A stretch of 64,000 bases of DNA from Triticum aestivum (GCF_018294505.1 NC_057807.1:141784461-141848460), one strand, 5' to 3'. Shown: positions 44,897 through 57,121, numbered from the stretch's first letter. Notes: generated by a model from the sequence alone, not told the origin. Translations and numbers: made by a program.

Positions 44897-45560
44897 CACT
44901 GTTACGCGTCGGTGCTATACAAACGGTTTAAAACCCCTTTTCGCGACTGCATTTGGAACCGTCACCTAGTGAGTGTGGGCGATTAGGGGGTCCTTCCCAC
45001 ACGACCAAGAAACCGTCGGGGATATACCCTCCTGGCGCACACACTTTGCAAAATGAGGTCGTGTGCGACCAGCGAGCGACCAAATACGGTTATACATATA
45101 GTAGTGCTAAAAACAATTATATAGGCGAAATCATTTCCGGTTGTAAGTACATCCCACACAGTCAGTCCCCACGAAATGTTTCCGTTTGTATATACATCCC
45201 ACACATTCGCTGCAAGGAAAACATTTGCGTTCGTAGGTACATCACACACAGTTTTCCCCGCTAAATCGTTTGTGATGGTGTTCCCATCGCACACAATATT
45301 AAAAAATTATCGTTTGCGTTACTGAATGCATCACACACGGTGCGTAGAAGAAACTGTGTGGCAAAGGCTGTCCATCACACATAGTTTTTGTGGTAAATGT
45401 TTGCGCAAGGTGGCCTAACGCAAATAGTTTTGAAGAGAATGTCGTGTGTCATTGTTCATCGATCCAACACGGTTTATTCCTAGAAACTGTGTGCATTGCC
45501 TTAGGTCATCGCCCACGGTATTTTCTCAATAACTATTTGCAATAGCAAAAACCAATTAGC
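44897..45560. repeat. Subterminal repeat zone of CACTA 3
   Basis: Short units with CATC(A/C)CACAC, CGTTTGCG, and AACTGTGTG or ACACGGT cores recur in both orientations at roughly 50-70-base spacing. This is the pattern expected of transposase-binding subterminal repeats. Confidence 0.6.
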
Positions 45561-45795
45561 AGGCTAATTTGCCATTAGCAGGCTAATTTCCCTATTATTA
45601 ATAATCCATTTATTAATCTAATTGACATTCATATTAAACACATAATATATTTCATTCCCATATTAAGGAAGCGGGATTTCATAATTGAAATACATCAGAG
45701 TAGAACATGATAGCTTTAGCACTCGGCTACCCAATTACACAACTGCACCAGCACCAAGTTTCACATGCAACATCTAGAACCTTTCAAAATTAGCA

Positions 45796-46302
45796 TCATA
45801 GATGGTACAAAGACTGATGCATCTCATCGGGAAAACTGCTGAAGCGGAAGGAAAATATTGAGCCTTCATTGATGTTGAAGGTCTTTGCAACTTTAGGCCA
45901 GTGCCTGTGGATGATTGACCGTCCATCATTCGTTCTCTTCAGGAACACTTCAATATTGAACCGTGGGTGTTGTATGAAAACCTTCCTTGCCTCCTGACCA
46001 TAGAGGTGGTTTGAGAGGTAATCATCAGTGAACTTCTTTGGAAAGGCCTGAAAACAAGGATGTGCATAAATATCTTCTCTATATTGGAAATGGGGCGAAG
46101 GAATAAAAAAAGGCAAGGTATAATAGTTAGTACCATCTTGTAGTGAACTGATGTCTTCTTCATTGTGCAGACAACAATCTTGTTGTTTTTTGTCGCCAAT
46201 TTCTTTATCCTAACAATCTTTTTGAGTTTCTTGACTTGATTGATATTCATGGACAACTCATTTCCCCATATGCAAAAAGGGTTGAACAGTGGGTCAAAAC
46301 CT
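45796..46302 (-). pseudogene. B3-like DNA-binding domain gene fragment (at least two exons)
   Basis: The last exon runs from 46049 to the stop at 45796. It begins after an acceptor TTTTCAG with AFPKKFTDDYLSNHLYGQEA and contains RSIIHRHWPKVAKTFNINEG. An upstream exon (about 46302-46132, with CIWGNELSMNINQVKKLKK) ends at a GTACTAAC donor. The closing pattern (His-Trp-x-x-Val...Ile-Asn-Glu-Gly-Ser-x-Phe-x-Phe) resembles the end of plant B3 domains, where GW..F...N.L..GD...F is usual. B3 proteins bind DNA in the nucleus. This could be a captured host gene or a gene the transposon family normally carries. Further upstream exons near 47460-47530 are possible but not firm. Confidence 0.45.
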
Positions 46303-46584
46303 CTGACAGCATGTGCAAGACCAAATTGTTAAAAACCTAAGTATTAGAAGGGTTCCTGCAATTCCACAATAATGTGCTATTAGACAACGGACCATGCATG
46401 TGCTAACCTTGATTGTAAACCTCAATGCTTCCCATTATATTGTTTCCCTCCAACGCATATAAGGTAGTTAGTAATCAGGTTAAGTAAGGGTTTACATGCT
46501 ATCAGTAAAATGTGTTGATGAAAAATAAGCACATTGCAGATTCATTAGATTAATTCAAGCCACTTGGAAAACCCATTTATGCAA

Positions 46585-47290
46585 ACCAAGCAAGATTAAG
46601 AACTAGGAAATATAGCACTTGTATATGCTTCTCATGTATTAAGTCCAGCAAAATTTGATCTATTACTCACATGCACAACAATACAAAATTCCAACCACGA
46701 CAATCGGACATCGCATTGCAGAATTGAACCAAGCAGTTAACTAAACACCACAACAAATGAACCAAACATTAACTGAGCACCACATTGCACAATATAACAT
46801 ACTCCTAATAGAAGATCAGATAGTTAACCAAAACAAGCATGCTTAACAACTTGGAAATATAGCAATTGTATTTGTTTCTCATGTATTTAGTACAGCCAAA
46901 TTCGATTTACTTCTCTCATGGTATACAATAACAGAATGCACCCACAACTATTGAACATCGCATTGCAGAATTGAACCAAACAGTTAACTAAACACCACAA
47001 CACAAATGAACCAAATGTTAACTGAGCACCACATTGCACAATGTATAACCAAACCAAGCATGTTTGACAACTTAGAAATACAGCAATTGTAATAGCAATT
47101 GTATTTGTATTCGTTTCTCATGTATTTTGTAAAGATAAATTTAATTTATTTCTCACATGGAAGATAATACAAAATTGCAGCCTGAAGAATTGAACATCAC
47201 ATTTGCAGAATTGAACCAAACAGTTACCTGAAGACGACAACTAATTAACCAAACAGTTAATAAGTGAGCACCACACTGCACGACATATAG
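46585..47290. repeat. Tandem ~245-base repeat (about 2.7 units)
   Basis: CATTGCAGAATTGAACCAA and GCACCACATTGCACAAT recur near 46712/46780, 46965/47030 and 47205. Units are AT-rich and lie in what would be an intron or upstream region of the B3-like gene. Confidence 0.7.
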
Positions 47291-47299
47291 AACATATAC

Positions 47300-48187
47300 A
47301 CAGGAGAAACAGATTGCATGGTAAAGTTAGATAGCATGATTCACTAGAATTCGTTAAGGAAAGGCAGGAGCAGCACACGCAACGGGTAAGCAGAGCATGC
47401 TTAACCAGCGTAGCTAGCAAATGGGAAGGTGCTCCTCTAAGATCTGGGGGTCAGCATGAATGGTAGCCATCACGACCTCATCCTCGCATGCGGCTACGAT
47501 TTGCTTCTCCGCTGCCAAATGCTCCTTGAGATCCTAGCTATACTTTGTGCACCATGGCTTAGGACGATGCTTATTTGGTGGAGGGGTCGGTCATTTGGGT
47601 GGAAGGTGCCGCGCTCGTGCCGGCGGTCGGGGCATATGGGATGTGGAAGGAGGAGGGGGACGGGGTACGAGTGTGGATTACCTGCCTGGATAGGCGAGGC
47701 CGAGAATTGTGAAGGAGGGTCGCCGGCGAGGAGGCGACACTATAAGCAAGGAGTGAAGGTTTCAAATTGGAAAGGAAGGCGGAAATAGGGGAAATGTGTC
47801 TTTTGGTAAGGGGGAGGGGCGGGGAGGTAGATATTTCCACGGAAGCCAAAAATTTGGAATCACTTCAGTAAAAACTGGCGCGCAAAGTGTCATCAGACAC
47901 GGTCCCTTATTCAGAACTGTGTATGATATGTGAACATCACAAATGGTTCAGATAGCTTAACCCATGTGCGATGACTTTGAACGTCAAAAATTTTGGTTCC
48001 AATTTCCCTGGTTACAGTGCTCATCCACGTCATTGCATAATTTGGGTACACAAAGGAGACTACAGTACACCCACACTTCTTAATCAAGCAAGTTTGGCAA
48101 TTAAACAGAGCTAGCTGGCCTAAACATTACTCAAACAAATTAAAGACCGGTGCTCTTAATTAAACAAAACAAAGAGTACTACTACGA
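47300..48187. other. Spacer in CACTA 3
   Basis: It contains a short coding-like stretch on the minus strand near 47530-47420 (KEHLAAEKQIVAACEDEVV), a GC-rich patch, and subterminal-type motifs at 47880-47990. Nothing further is supported. Confidence 0.4.
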
Positions 48188-48800
48188 CTAGTGCTCGTCG
48201 ATCTCCACCGCCTCCTCCATGTCCAGCTCGCGCCCGACGGTCGACTGGGGAAGGGGCTCCATGGCATCCATCACACCATACTCGGCAAGCATCTCGCCAT
48301 CCGCGTCCGCCATCTCTTTGGAAAAGGCCACCACGAGCTGTGCGTGGGCGGCCGCGATCTGGGCTTGGACGGGCTCCGTCATTGCAAGGTATGCGGCGGA
48401 GGAACGGACGGCTGCTCAAACGCTCTCGGTGATTGCCAACTCTTCGGCCGTGGGTTACCGACCATTGTCGGAGAAGCTTCGTTTGGTTTTTGCAGTGACC
48501 GCCATGAGCTAGGCATGGGCAGCCTCGACATGGTTGTGGGCGGCCTCCATCAGGTGTAAGGCCGCCGCTGTGGAACGGACAGCTGCTGTGCCGCTCTCGC
48601 CAACTCCTATCCCTGAGGCAGATGTTGCTGCCGCCACCTGAGAAGCAACAACGGCCATTTGGGCTGCCATGGCCGCCTAGTCGCAGATTGCGGCTGCCCT
48701 CAAGCACCTTGTTTGCACCAACATGGCGGCTGCGGCCGAAATCTCGCTGGAGTGGGCCACCGAAGTTGCCCTCACGACGCGGGTCCACGTCCCCATCTTT
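48188..48800 (-). pseudogene. Degraded Ala-rich ORF
   Basis: The frame starting MGTWTRVVRATSVAHSS near 48800 and ending MEEAVEIDEH at 48188 is Ala- and Met-rich and probably helical. It is broken by TAG codons near 48680 and 48511 and by a TAA near 48465. A longer open frame on the same strand (48803-48156) gives an improbable Gly/Arg/Cys-rich protein. I prefer the broken frame because its ends are acidic and protein-like. Its function is unknown. Confidence 0.35.
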
Positions 48801-49049
48801 CACCGGCGACGATTGAACAGTGAAATGATATTTGGGGAGCGAGCTAGTGTGCTTGACACGCCGGCTATGGACTGTAGCCGATGCACCTTCTCACGTAAGC
48901 CATAGGTGTACTATACATCGACAGTGCTCCAAGATATTTTGTACTGCATCTCACACGGTTGGTGATAATAAACTGTGTGGGATCAACTTGATTTTTAACT
49001 TTGATTTGAATTACAGAATAGGGTCACAGTGGCAATGGACGGTGTTTGA

Positions 49050-51905
49050 ATTGCTAGACCTTTTATCTGCAGTGAACATGCAACTATATGTGTGTCGTAA
49101 AAAATTTGGAATTGTTCAGGTTTCCTTTGGACATTTTTATATGGTAACTTGGTTTTCTAGGCATTTCAGGTGCACAATTCAAAATTAAACCACATGCTCC
49201 AGTCCATAAAAACAGGTTGCAAAATCAAATGTTTGTCCTTCGTTGCAAGCTTAGGTCACATGCAAGAAATGAGAATGAATGTCAAACACCTTGACACTAT
49301 CGCTCAGCCGCTAACATTGAGATACATGCTTTTAACATTCTAGTAAAATGAAAACTCGTCTGAAATTCATGAAACTTGACATGATATCATGGAACGGCAG
49401 CGACATGCCGTGGTAAAAAATTGTCTCATTTGGGGCAGCTGTGGGGTATAAGCTTCTCGCAAACCAGAGCTTCTCTCACAAACCAAAGGCTCTCACAACA
49501 AGCCTGATGGTTTTGGTAGGGTACCTCCCACCTTTGGGGACGAAACGATATCCGTTGCCTCTTATTGCTTTCAAAAAATTTCTAGTATCAACAGAGAACA
49601 ATATGTCGTGTCAATTTTCAGGATTTTTTGGGGTTCGTTTGGACATTTTTATGCATTAATTGCATTTCAATGCATTTATGAGCACAATTCAAATTTGAAC
49701 TACATGCACATGCTCTAATGCATGTAGATTGGTTGAACATTCAAATTTGTGTCCTTGGTTGCATGCTTAGGTCCCATGCAAGAAATGGGAATGAGTGTCA
49801 AACACCCTGCCACCGTCACTCAGCCGTAAACATTGGGATTCCTGGTTTTTAAATTCTAGTAAATCCAAAACTCGTTTGAAATTCACGAAACATGGCATGC
49901 TATCATGGTGTCATGGTAAAAATATTTTCCCATTTGGGGCAGGTTTGGGGATATGCTTCTCACAAACCAAAGGCTCTCACAACAAGCCTGATGTTTTCGG
50001 TAGGGTACGTGCCACCTTGTGGGACGAAACGATATATGTTTCCTCTTCTTGCTTTCATAATGTTTCTCGTGTCAACATAGAACAACACAAGTTTTGTGTT
50101 AATTTTTGGGAGTTTTCGGGGTTCATTTTGACATTTTCATGCATTAATTGTGTTTTTAATGCATTTATGAGCACAATTCAAATTTGAACTACATGCACAT
50201 GCTCTAATGCATATAAATTGGTTGAAAATTCAAATATGTGTCCTTGGTTGCATGCTTAGGTCCCATGCAAGAGATCGGAATGAATTTCAAACACCCTGCC
50301 ACCGTCACTCGGCCGCAAACATTGAGATTCCTGGTTTTTAGATTCTAGTAAATCCAAAACTTGTCTGAAATTCATGAAACTTGGCATGCTATCATGGAGC
50401 GGCATCAACATGTTGTGGTAAAAATATTGTCCCATCTGGGGCAGGTTTGGGGATATGCTTCTCACAAACCAAAGGTTCTAACAACAAGCCTGATGGTTTC
50501 GATAGGGAACGGCCCACCTTTGGGGACGAAACGATATCCGCTGCCTCTTATTGCTTTCAAAAATTTTCTAGTGTCAACATAGAACAATAGGAGTGTTGTG
50601 TCAATTTTTGGGATTTTTCGGGGTTCGTTTGGACAATTTTATGCATTAATTGAGTTTTCAATGCATTTATGTGCATAGTTCAAATTTGAACTACATGCAC
50701 ATGCTCTAATGCATATAAATTGGTTGAAATATCAAATCTTTGTCCTTGGTTGCATGCTTAGGTCCCATGCAAGAAATGGAATGAATGTCACACACCCTGC
50801 CACCGTCACTCGGCTGCAAACATTGAGATTCCTGGTTTTTTAAATTCTAGTAAATCCAAAACTCGTCTAAAATTCATGAAACTTGGCATGCTATCATGGA
50901 GCGGCATCGACATGTTGTGGTAATTTTTTTTGTCCCATTTGGGGCAGGTTTGGGTATAAGCTTCTCACGAACCAGAGCTTCTCACAACAAGTGTGATGGT
51001 TTCGGTAGGAATGTCCCACCTTCGGGGATGAAACAATATCCGCTGCCTCTTATTCCTTAAAAAAAATCTAGTGTCAACATAGAACAACAGGAGTGTTGTT
51101 TTAAATTTTGCAATTTTCCAGGGTTCCTCTAGACATTTTTATACATTAACTGGGTTTTCTATGCATCTTATGTGCATAATTCAAATTTGAACTACATGCA
51201 CATGCTCCAGTGCATATAAATTGGTTGAAAAATCAATTTTTTTGTCATTGGGTACATTCTTAGGTCCCATGCAAGAAATGGGAATGAATGTCAAACACCC
51301 TGCCACCGTCACTCGGCCGCAAACATTGAGATTCCTGGTTTTTAAATTCTAGTAAAGCCAAAACTCGTCTAAAATTCATGAAACTTGGCATGCTATCATG
51401 GAGCGGCATCGACATGTCGTGGTAATTTTTTATCCCATTTGGGGTAGGTTTGGGTATAAGCTTCTCACAAACCTGAGCTTCTCACAACAAGCCTGATGGT
51501 TTCGGTAGGAATGTCCCACCTTCGGGGACGAAACGATATCCGCTGCCTCTTATTGCTTTCAAAAAATTTCTAGTGTTAACATAGAACAATAGGAGTGTTG
51601 TGCTAAATTTTGCAATTTTTCGGCATTCACTTGGACATTTTTATACATTAACCTGGTTTGCTAGGTATTTTATGTGCATAATTCAAATTTGAACTACATG
51701 CATGAAATCAAATCTTTGTCCTTGGGTGCATGCTTTGGTCCCATGCAAGAAATGGGAATGAATTTCAAACACCAGGGCACTCTTGATTGCCGGCAAAATG
51801 TTGAGATACTTTGTTTTCAAATTCTAGCAAATCCAAAACTCGTTTGAAATTCATGAAACTTGGCATGCTATTATGGAATGGCACCCGACATGATGTGGTA
51901 TTTTT
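49050..51905. repeat. Tandem array of ~500-base units (right copy, about 6 units, inverted)
   Basis: The landmark ATTCATGAAACTTGGCATGC recurs near 49366, 49878, 50368, 50870, 51376 and 51854, again at about 500 bases. The sequence is the reverse complement of the left array (25620-28170). Units carry the same TTCAAATTTGAA palindrome. Confidence 0.85.
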
Positions 51906-52333
51906 CGTGTCCATTTTGAGAGAAGAAGCACTCGAATAACAGCCAACAAAGGCATTTTCAAACAAATAGATGGCACTCTAACCTCGCAAACATTTGTATT
52001 TTTCAAATCGTGTGCGTTATGTTAACCATTCACGTGATGCCATGTGTCTTAGTTCTAATGGATATAGGAGGTGCCGTGCGGACAGCTGCTTGACTGAACG
52101 GGAGCCATGCGAGCGCAGTCCGGTGCACAGGCTGACCGAGAGGCATGCAAGCTATCCTCCAATGCGTAGACTCACCGGGAAGCATGCGAGCTGTACACTG
52201 TGCAGGCTCACTCGGAATCGAGCCCTTTGACTTCCATGGCCGCCCACCTTCTTCTACATTAATGGCGCCTGAGCCGCTGCTTAATACGGGCGGCCTTACT
52301 GTTCGCCTCCCATTCCCCTCCGTCCCGCACACC

Positions 52334-52955
52334 TCCACCAACGCCATGGCGCAGAAGGATCATCTGCCACTAGTATTCAAGTTTGGTGAAATCGACTTCG
52401 AGCAGGAGGAGATAGAAAATAAGGAGGAATGGGGCCTCATGGACATGGCCCAGAACGAGCTGGCCGCGGCTGTTACTGCCCCCACTCCGGTCCCAGCTCC
52501 CATCCCGCGCCTGCGCCAGCGACCATCCCCGTAGCATTGACGGGCTGGTCGCCGAGCACTATCGCAAAGCTGGAGCCGCGGGCGTCACCGATGTCTCCCC
52601 GGACCCGCACAAGCTCGTGTACATGCCAGCACCAGCGCCCGTGCCCGTGCCCATGCACGTGCGCGCCCCTCCACCCACCACGGTGCCGGTCCCCATGCAT
52701 TTAGCTGCACCCACCGCGCCCGTGCCCATACGCGCGCCCCCCTCAGCGGCATGGGCCGCCGCCATTAACCGCTGCCTCTCAGCACCACCAGCTGTCGTCC
52801 TCCCGCGCCCCGCCCGTCGATCACACGACAACATGATGTTTGATTTACAAGTGAAGAACATTCTGAGCTGCCTTGAAGACTTCAACAACTATGTCCTGGA
52901 GGACGACAACGACAAGGACGGCGTGGCACACCGCCTCCGCCACCGCCGGAAATAG
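52334..52955 (+). pseudogene. Unrecognised Pro/Val-rich ORF shared by both arms
   Basis: The first part, from an ATG at 52346, reads MAQKDHLPLVFKFGEIDFEQ and stays open to TAG at 52534. After a frame change it continues in another frame (AEHYRKAGAAGVTDVSPDPH, then PVPM-type repeats) to TAG at 52955, ending in an acidic stretch (NNYVLEDDNDKDG). The left arm has the same N-terminal core on its minus strand. Two copies with a shared reading frame suggest it was coding. I do not recognise it. Confidence 0.45.
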
Positions 52956-52974
52956 TTTTTTTCTTGGGTTTAAT

Positions 52975-53190
52975 ATTGTATCTCGATCGCAAACGTCTTA
53001 GTTAGAAGACCCGTATGCAAACTGACAGCTTCCCCAGGAAGCCAACAAAAAATGTGCCGAGCAGGATTTGTGCAGCTGTTGATCGCAAACCTTTTAGATA
53101 GAACACTTGTGTGCAAAGCGAGAGCAGGATTTGTGCATCTCTTCAACGCAAATGGTTGTTTTGGATGACCCGTGTGCAACCACTTACAAA
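52975..53190. repeat. Subterminal-like repeats with CGCAAAC and CGTGTGCAA cores
   Basis: Three units contain (A)TCGCAAAC, TTAGATAGAA or TTGGATGA, then CCGTGTGCAA, and two contain GAGCAGGATTTGTGCA. The style matches the repeats at the left end of CACTA 3. Confidence 0.6.
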
Positions 53191-53565
53191 CAATTTGGTA
53201 AGATTTGCATCTGTCATATTGGGTATGTTGCCATTTGTCAAAATTGAAAGATTGACATTTTTTGATCTAATAACATTGCCATTTGTCAACCTTGTAACAC
53301 TGTGATTTGTCAAAATATGCAGCTAAAAATCACTAGCACTATCTAATTTTTGCAACTAAAATTCAGTAATTAAGCATAGATTTCATTCATAGATTAAGCA
53401 GTCGTGCTTAATTTATACAAACAATTACACTCGACAGCTGAACCGACCATACTTTTCCCCAACTGTTGCCAACCACGTACTGAAATAGCTAGTTCTAATT
53501 TATATACTAGCTAATTTTAAGTACGTTGTACAGTTCCACCACATCTATAGTCAGATGATTTGGAC
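53191..53565. other. Non-coding AT-rich stretch
   Basis: It holds simple ATTTGTCAA-type repeats (53220-53320) and otherwise nothing I can support. A short (TAC)n run follows at 53580-53598. Confidence 0.5.
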
Positions 53566-54330
53566 AAAATAGCCCCTAAATACTACTACTACTACTACGG
53601 AGGGGCTTTGTACTACTTCCAGCAGCCTCTCCTCTGCCGAGCGTGCTCAGTAAGAGGCGGAGGAGGAGGGTCCTACCGACGAGCTGGACAAATGCATTAC
53701 GGTGCCTGCCGCTTCCACACGTTCGGCGTGCTCGCCAGCTCGAACGCCCACTTCCGCTCCAAACGATCCCTCTAGAAGCAGTGGTTCTCCTCGTAGATCT
53801 CCTGATTCCTCGCCTCTGAGGCGGCGTGTGCCATGGGCATGCTGGCGCTAAGGCTCTTTGTGTGCTCGACGAGGCACTCCTCCTACTCCCGTAGGAACTC
53901 GGTGTAGCACGCAAGGTCGCTGACGCACATGCCGGCATCCAACTCCGCCTCCCACCTTTGGGCGGCAGTGGCGGAGTGGGTGATGACCCTGGCGGTCGAC
54001 GGTGGCCTGGCAGCCAGGGCGGCCAACGATGGGGTGGCGGTCATGACCACCACCTCACGCCTTCGGCCGCAGTGGCGGAGCGGGTGATGGCCATGGTGGC
54101 CGGCGGTGGGGTGGCGGCCACGACGGCCACCTCCCACCTCCGGGCCACGGCGGCGGAGTGGGCGATGGCCCTGGCTTTTGACGGTGGTGTGGAGGCAACT
54201 ATGGTGTGGCGGCAATGGCGGCCGGCAACAGCTGCCGACGGGCGCCGGTGGCGGAGCGTGTGGTGGGTGTTCCATGCAAACCCAATAGGGACGCCACACA
54301 CACTACACTATGTCGGGGATTGTGTTGCCG
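53566..54330 (-). pseudogene. Degraded GC-rich gene remnant
   Basis: On the minus strand, after imperfect ~100-base repeats rich in Ala, Ala-Thr and Arg codons (54290-53950), comes AELDAGMCVSDLACYTEFLR. A stop follows, then CLVEHTKSLSASMPMAHAAS, a further stop, and ERKWAFELASTPNVWKRQAP. The stops fit C-to-T decay. I do not recognise the family. The Athila insertion at 54439 lies just upstream. Confidence 0.35.
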
Positions 54331-54438
54331 CCGCGGTGTAGCCTCCCATCTGGAGCTGTCGTTTGATGACGATGGAGTGGCTGAGCGACCACGACGGACC
54401 AGTGCCATTGGCGATTGTGCGAGAAGCACACGAGATAC

Positions 54439-55822
54439 GTGATACGTCTCCGTCGTATCTACTTTTCCAAACACTTTTGCCTTTGTTTTGGACTCTAACT
54501 TGCATGATTTGAATGAAACTAACCCGGACTGATGATGTTTTCAGCAGAACTGCCATGGTGTTATTTTTGTGCAGAAATAAAAGTTCTCGGAATGACCTGA
54601 AAATCCACGGAGATTATTTTTGGAAAATATAAAAAATACTGGCGAAAGAATCAAGGCCAAGGGGCCCACACCCTGTCCACGAGGGTGGGGGGCGCCCCCT
54701 CCCCCTGGGAGCGCCCCTGCCTCATGGGCCCCCTGGATGTCCACCGACCTCAACTCCATCTCCATATATTTGCTTTCAAGGAGAAGAAAAATCCGGGAGA
54801 AAGTTTCATCGCATTTTATGATACGAAGCCGCCGCCAAGCCCTAATCTCTCTCGGGAGGGCTGATCTGGAGTCCGTTTGGGGCTCCGGAGAGGGGGACTA
54901 GTCGTCGTCGTCATCATCAACCATCCTCCATCACCAATTTCATGATGCTCACCGCCGTGCATGAGCTAGACAGTGATGGGTTGGATGAGATTTACCATGT
55001 AATCAAGTTAGTTTTGTTAGGGTTTGATCCCTAGTACCACTATGTTCTGAGATTGATGTTGCGATGACTTTGCTATGCTTAATGCTTGTCACTAGGGCCC
55101 GAGTGCCATGATTTCATATCCGAACCTATTATGTTTTCATGAATATATGTGAGTTCTTGATCCTATCTTGCAAGTCTATAGTCACCTATTATGTGTTATG
55201 ATCCGACAACCCCAAAGTGACAATAATCGGGATACTTCTCGGTGATGACCATAGTTTGAGGAGTTCATGTATTCACTAAGTGCTAATGCTTTGGTCCGGT
55301 ACTCTATTAAAAGGAGGCCTTAATATCCCTTAGTTTCCATCAGGACCCCGCTGCCACGGGAAGGTAGGACAAAAGATGTCATGCAAGTTCTTTTCCATAA
55401 GCATGTATGACTATATTCAGAATACATGCCTACATTACATTGATGAATTGGAGCTAGTTCTGTGTCACCCTATGTGATAACTATTACATGAGGAATCGCA
55501 TCCGACATAATTATCCATCACTGATCCAATGCCTACGAGCTTTTCACATATTGTGCTTTGCTTATTTACTTTACCGTTGCTACTGTTACAATCACTACAA
55601 AACTGCCATCATTACTTTTGCTACTGTTACCATTATTATCATACTACTTTGCTACTAAATACTTTGTTGCAGATACTAAGTTATCCAGGTGTGGTTGAAT
55701 TGACAACTCAACTGCTAATACTTGAGAATATTCTTTGGCTCCCCTTATGTCAAATCAATAAATTTGGGTTGAATACTCTACCCTCGAAAACTGTTACGAT
55801 CCCCTATACTTGTGGGTTATCA
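54439..55822 (+). repeat. 5' LTR of Athila-clade element (1,384 bp)
   Basis: It begins TGATACGTCTCCGTCG and ends TGTGGGTTATCA. The start and internal sequence are close to Triticeae Wham-type LTRs as I remember them. A TATA-like CCATATATTT lies near 54760. Confidence 0.85.
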
Positions 55823-55833
55823 AGACTATTTTC

Positions 55834-55851
55834 TGGCGCCATTGCTGGGGA
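55834..55851 (+). other. Primer binding site (tRNA-Asp type)
   Basis: TGGCGCCATTGCTGGGGA differs at two positions from the usual TGGCGCCGTTGCCGGGGA, the complement of the tRNA-Asp 3' end used by Athila-clade elements. Confidence 0.8.
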
Positions 55852-55900
55852 GCATAGCTCTATTCTTTGAGTCACTTGGGATTTATATCTGCTGATCACT

Positions 55901-57121
55901 ATGAGGAACTTGAAAGACGAAATAACTAAGATTTTTCCCTCAACTACGAGGGGAGGTAAAGAACTGCCATCTAGCTCTGCACTCGATTCTCCTTCTGTTT
56001 TGAGTAAGCTTGCGACACCTAAACCTGCTACTGCTATGAATTCTGATATGTCACATGTTATTGATGATGCCACTTCTGCTATGCATGATACTTATGATGA
56101 AACTACTTTTGTGGTTGATACTTCTTTGCCATTAGGTGAATTTCTAGATGAACAACTTGCTAGGGTTAGAGAGAATGAAATTATTGAAGATGGTATTATT
56201 GAAGATAATGATGATGAAGGTTCTCCCCCTAAGTATGAATTGCATGTTGTTCCTGAGGGTTATGTTATGGATGAAGAAACTGCTAGAGCTATTCTTGCTT
56301 GCAATGATAGATCTGATCTTAAGAAGTTATTAGCTAAATGGAAACAAAAATCTCTAAATACTAGAATGAAATATGATCCTGCTTTTGCTACTTCACCTAT
56401 TTTTGTTACTGATAAGGATTATGAATTCTCTGTAGATCCTGAGATAATTACTTTGGTTGAATCTGATCCTTTTTATGGCTATGAATCTGAAACTATTGTG
56501 GCACATCTTACTAAGCTAAATGATATAGCCACCCTGTTCACTAATGATGAGAAGTCCCTCTACTATTATATCCTTAAGATATTTTCATTCTCGTTAAAGG
56601 GTGATGCTAAAACTTGGTTTAGTTCTCTAGATCCTGGTTGTGTGCGTAGTCCCCGGGATATGATTTATTACTTCTCTGCTAAATATTTCCCTGCTCATAA
56701 GAAACAAGCTGCCTTGAGGGAAATATATAATTTTGTGCAAATTGAAGAAGAGAGTCTCCCACAAGCTTGGGGGAGGCTTCTCCGATTACTTAATGCTTTG
56801 CCTAATCATCCTCTTAAGAAAAATGAAATACTTGATATCTTTTATAATGGACTAACTAATGCTTCCAAGGACCACTTGGATAGCTGTGCTAGTTGTGTTT
56901 TCAGGGAAAGAACAGTCGACCAGGCTGAATTACTATTGAATAATATGTTGACTAATGAAAATAATTGGACTCTTCCTGAGCCAATTCCTGAACCATTTGA
57001 GCCAACTCCTGAGCCTATTCCTAAACCAACTCCGAAGAAGAGGGGAGTTCTATTTCTCAGTCCTGAAGATATGAAAGAGGCAAAGAAATCTATGAAAGAA
57101 AAAGGAAGCCGAAGATGTTAA
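55901..57121 (+). pseudogene. Athila-clade Gag
   Basis: The 406-codon ORF starts MRNLKDEITKIFPSTTRGG. An acidic N-terminal half is followed by a gag domain at about residues 215-325 (FSFSLKGDAKTWFSSLDPG, YFPAHKKQAALREIYNF, ILDIFYNGL). It ends early at 57121, because a one-base change near 57110 (AAAGAAAAAGGAAGCC) shifts the frame, and coding continues in the next frame into the protease region. The original was probably one gag-protease frame, or a programmed shift. One copy cannot decide. Confidence 0.8.

Larger units (their letters stand above)
44897..54438. mobile_element. Probable CACTA transposon, left end and interior (CACTA 3)
   Basis: The left terminus is inferred at CACTGTTACGCGTCGG (44897), where the retrotransposon sequence stops. 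Subterminal repeats with ACACGGT and CTGTGTG cores follow to about 45560, with scattered copies at 47880-47990, 48930-48990 and 52975-53190. The interior holds a B3-like gene fragment, decayed ORFs and the right ~500-base array. An Athila element interrupts it at 54439, and the right end is not in the window. The CACTA assignment is not certain because the opposite terminus cannot be compared. Confidence 0.5.

Noticed and set aside
47571..47849. 92-codon minus-strand ORF as first exon of the B3-like gene
   Set aside because: It begins at TTG, not ATG, and I could not find a splice path joining it to the exons at 46302-45796.
48156..48803. 215-codon minus-strand ORF
   Set aside because: Its composition (Gly, Arg, Cys) is improbable. 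A different frame of the same strand, though broken, looks more protein-like.
44897..53565. Reading 25109-53565 as one element with giant terminal inverted repeats
   Set aside because: CACTA-type sequence begins abruptly at 44897 inside retrotransposon sequence, so two separate insertions of related elements explain the inverted arrays better.
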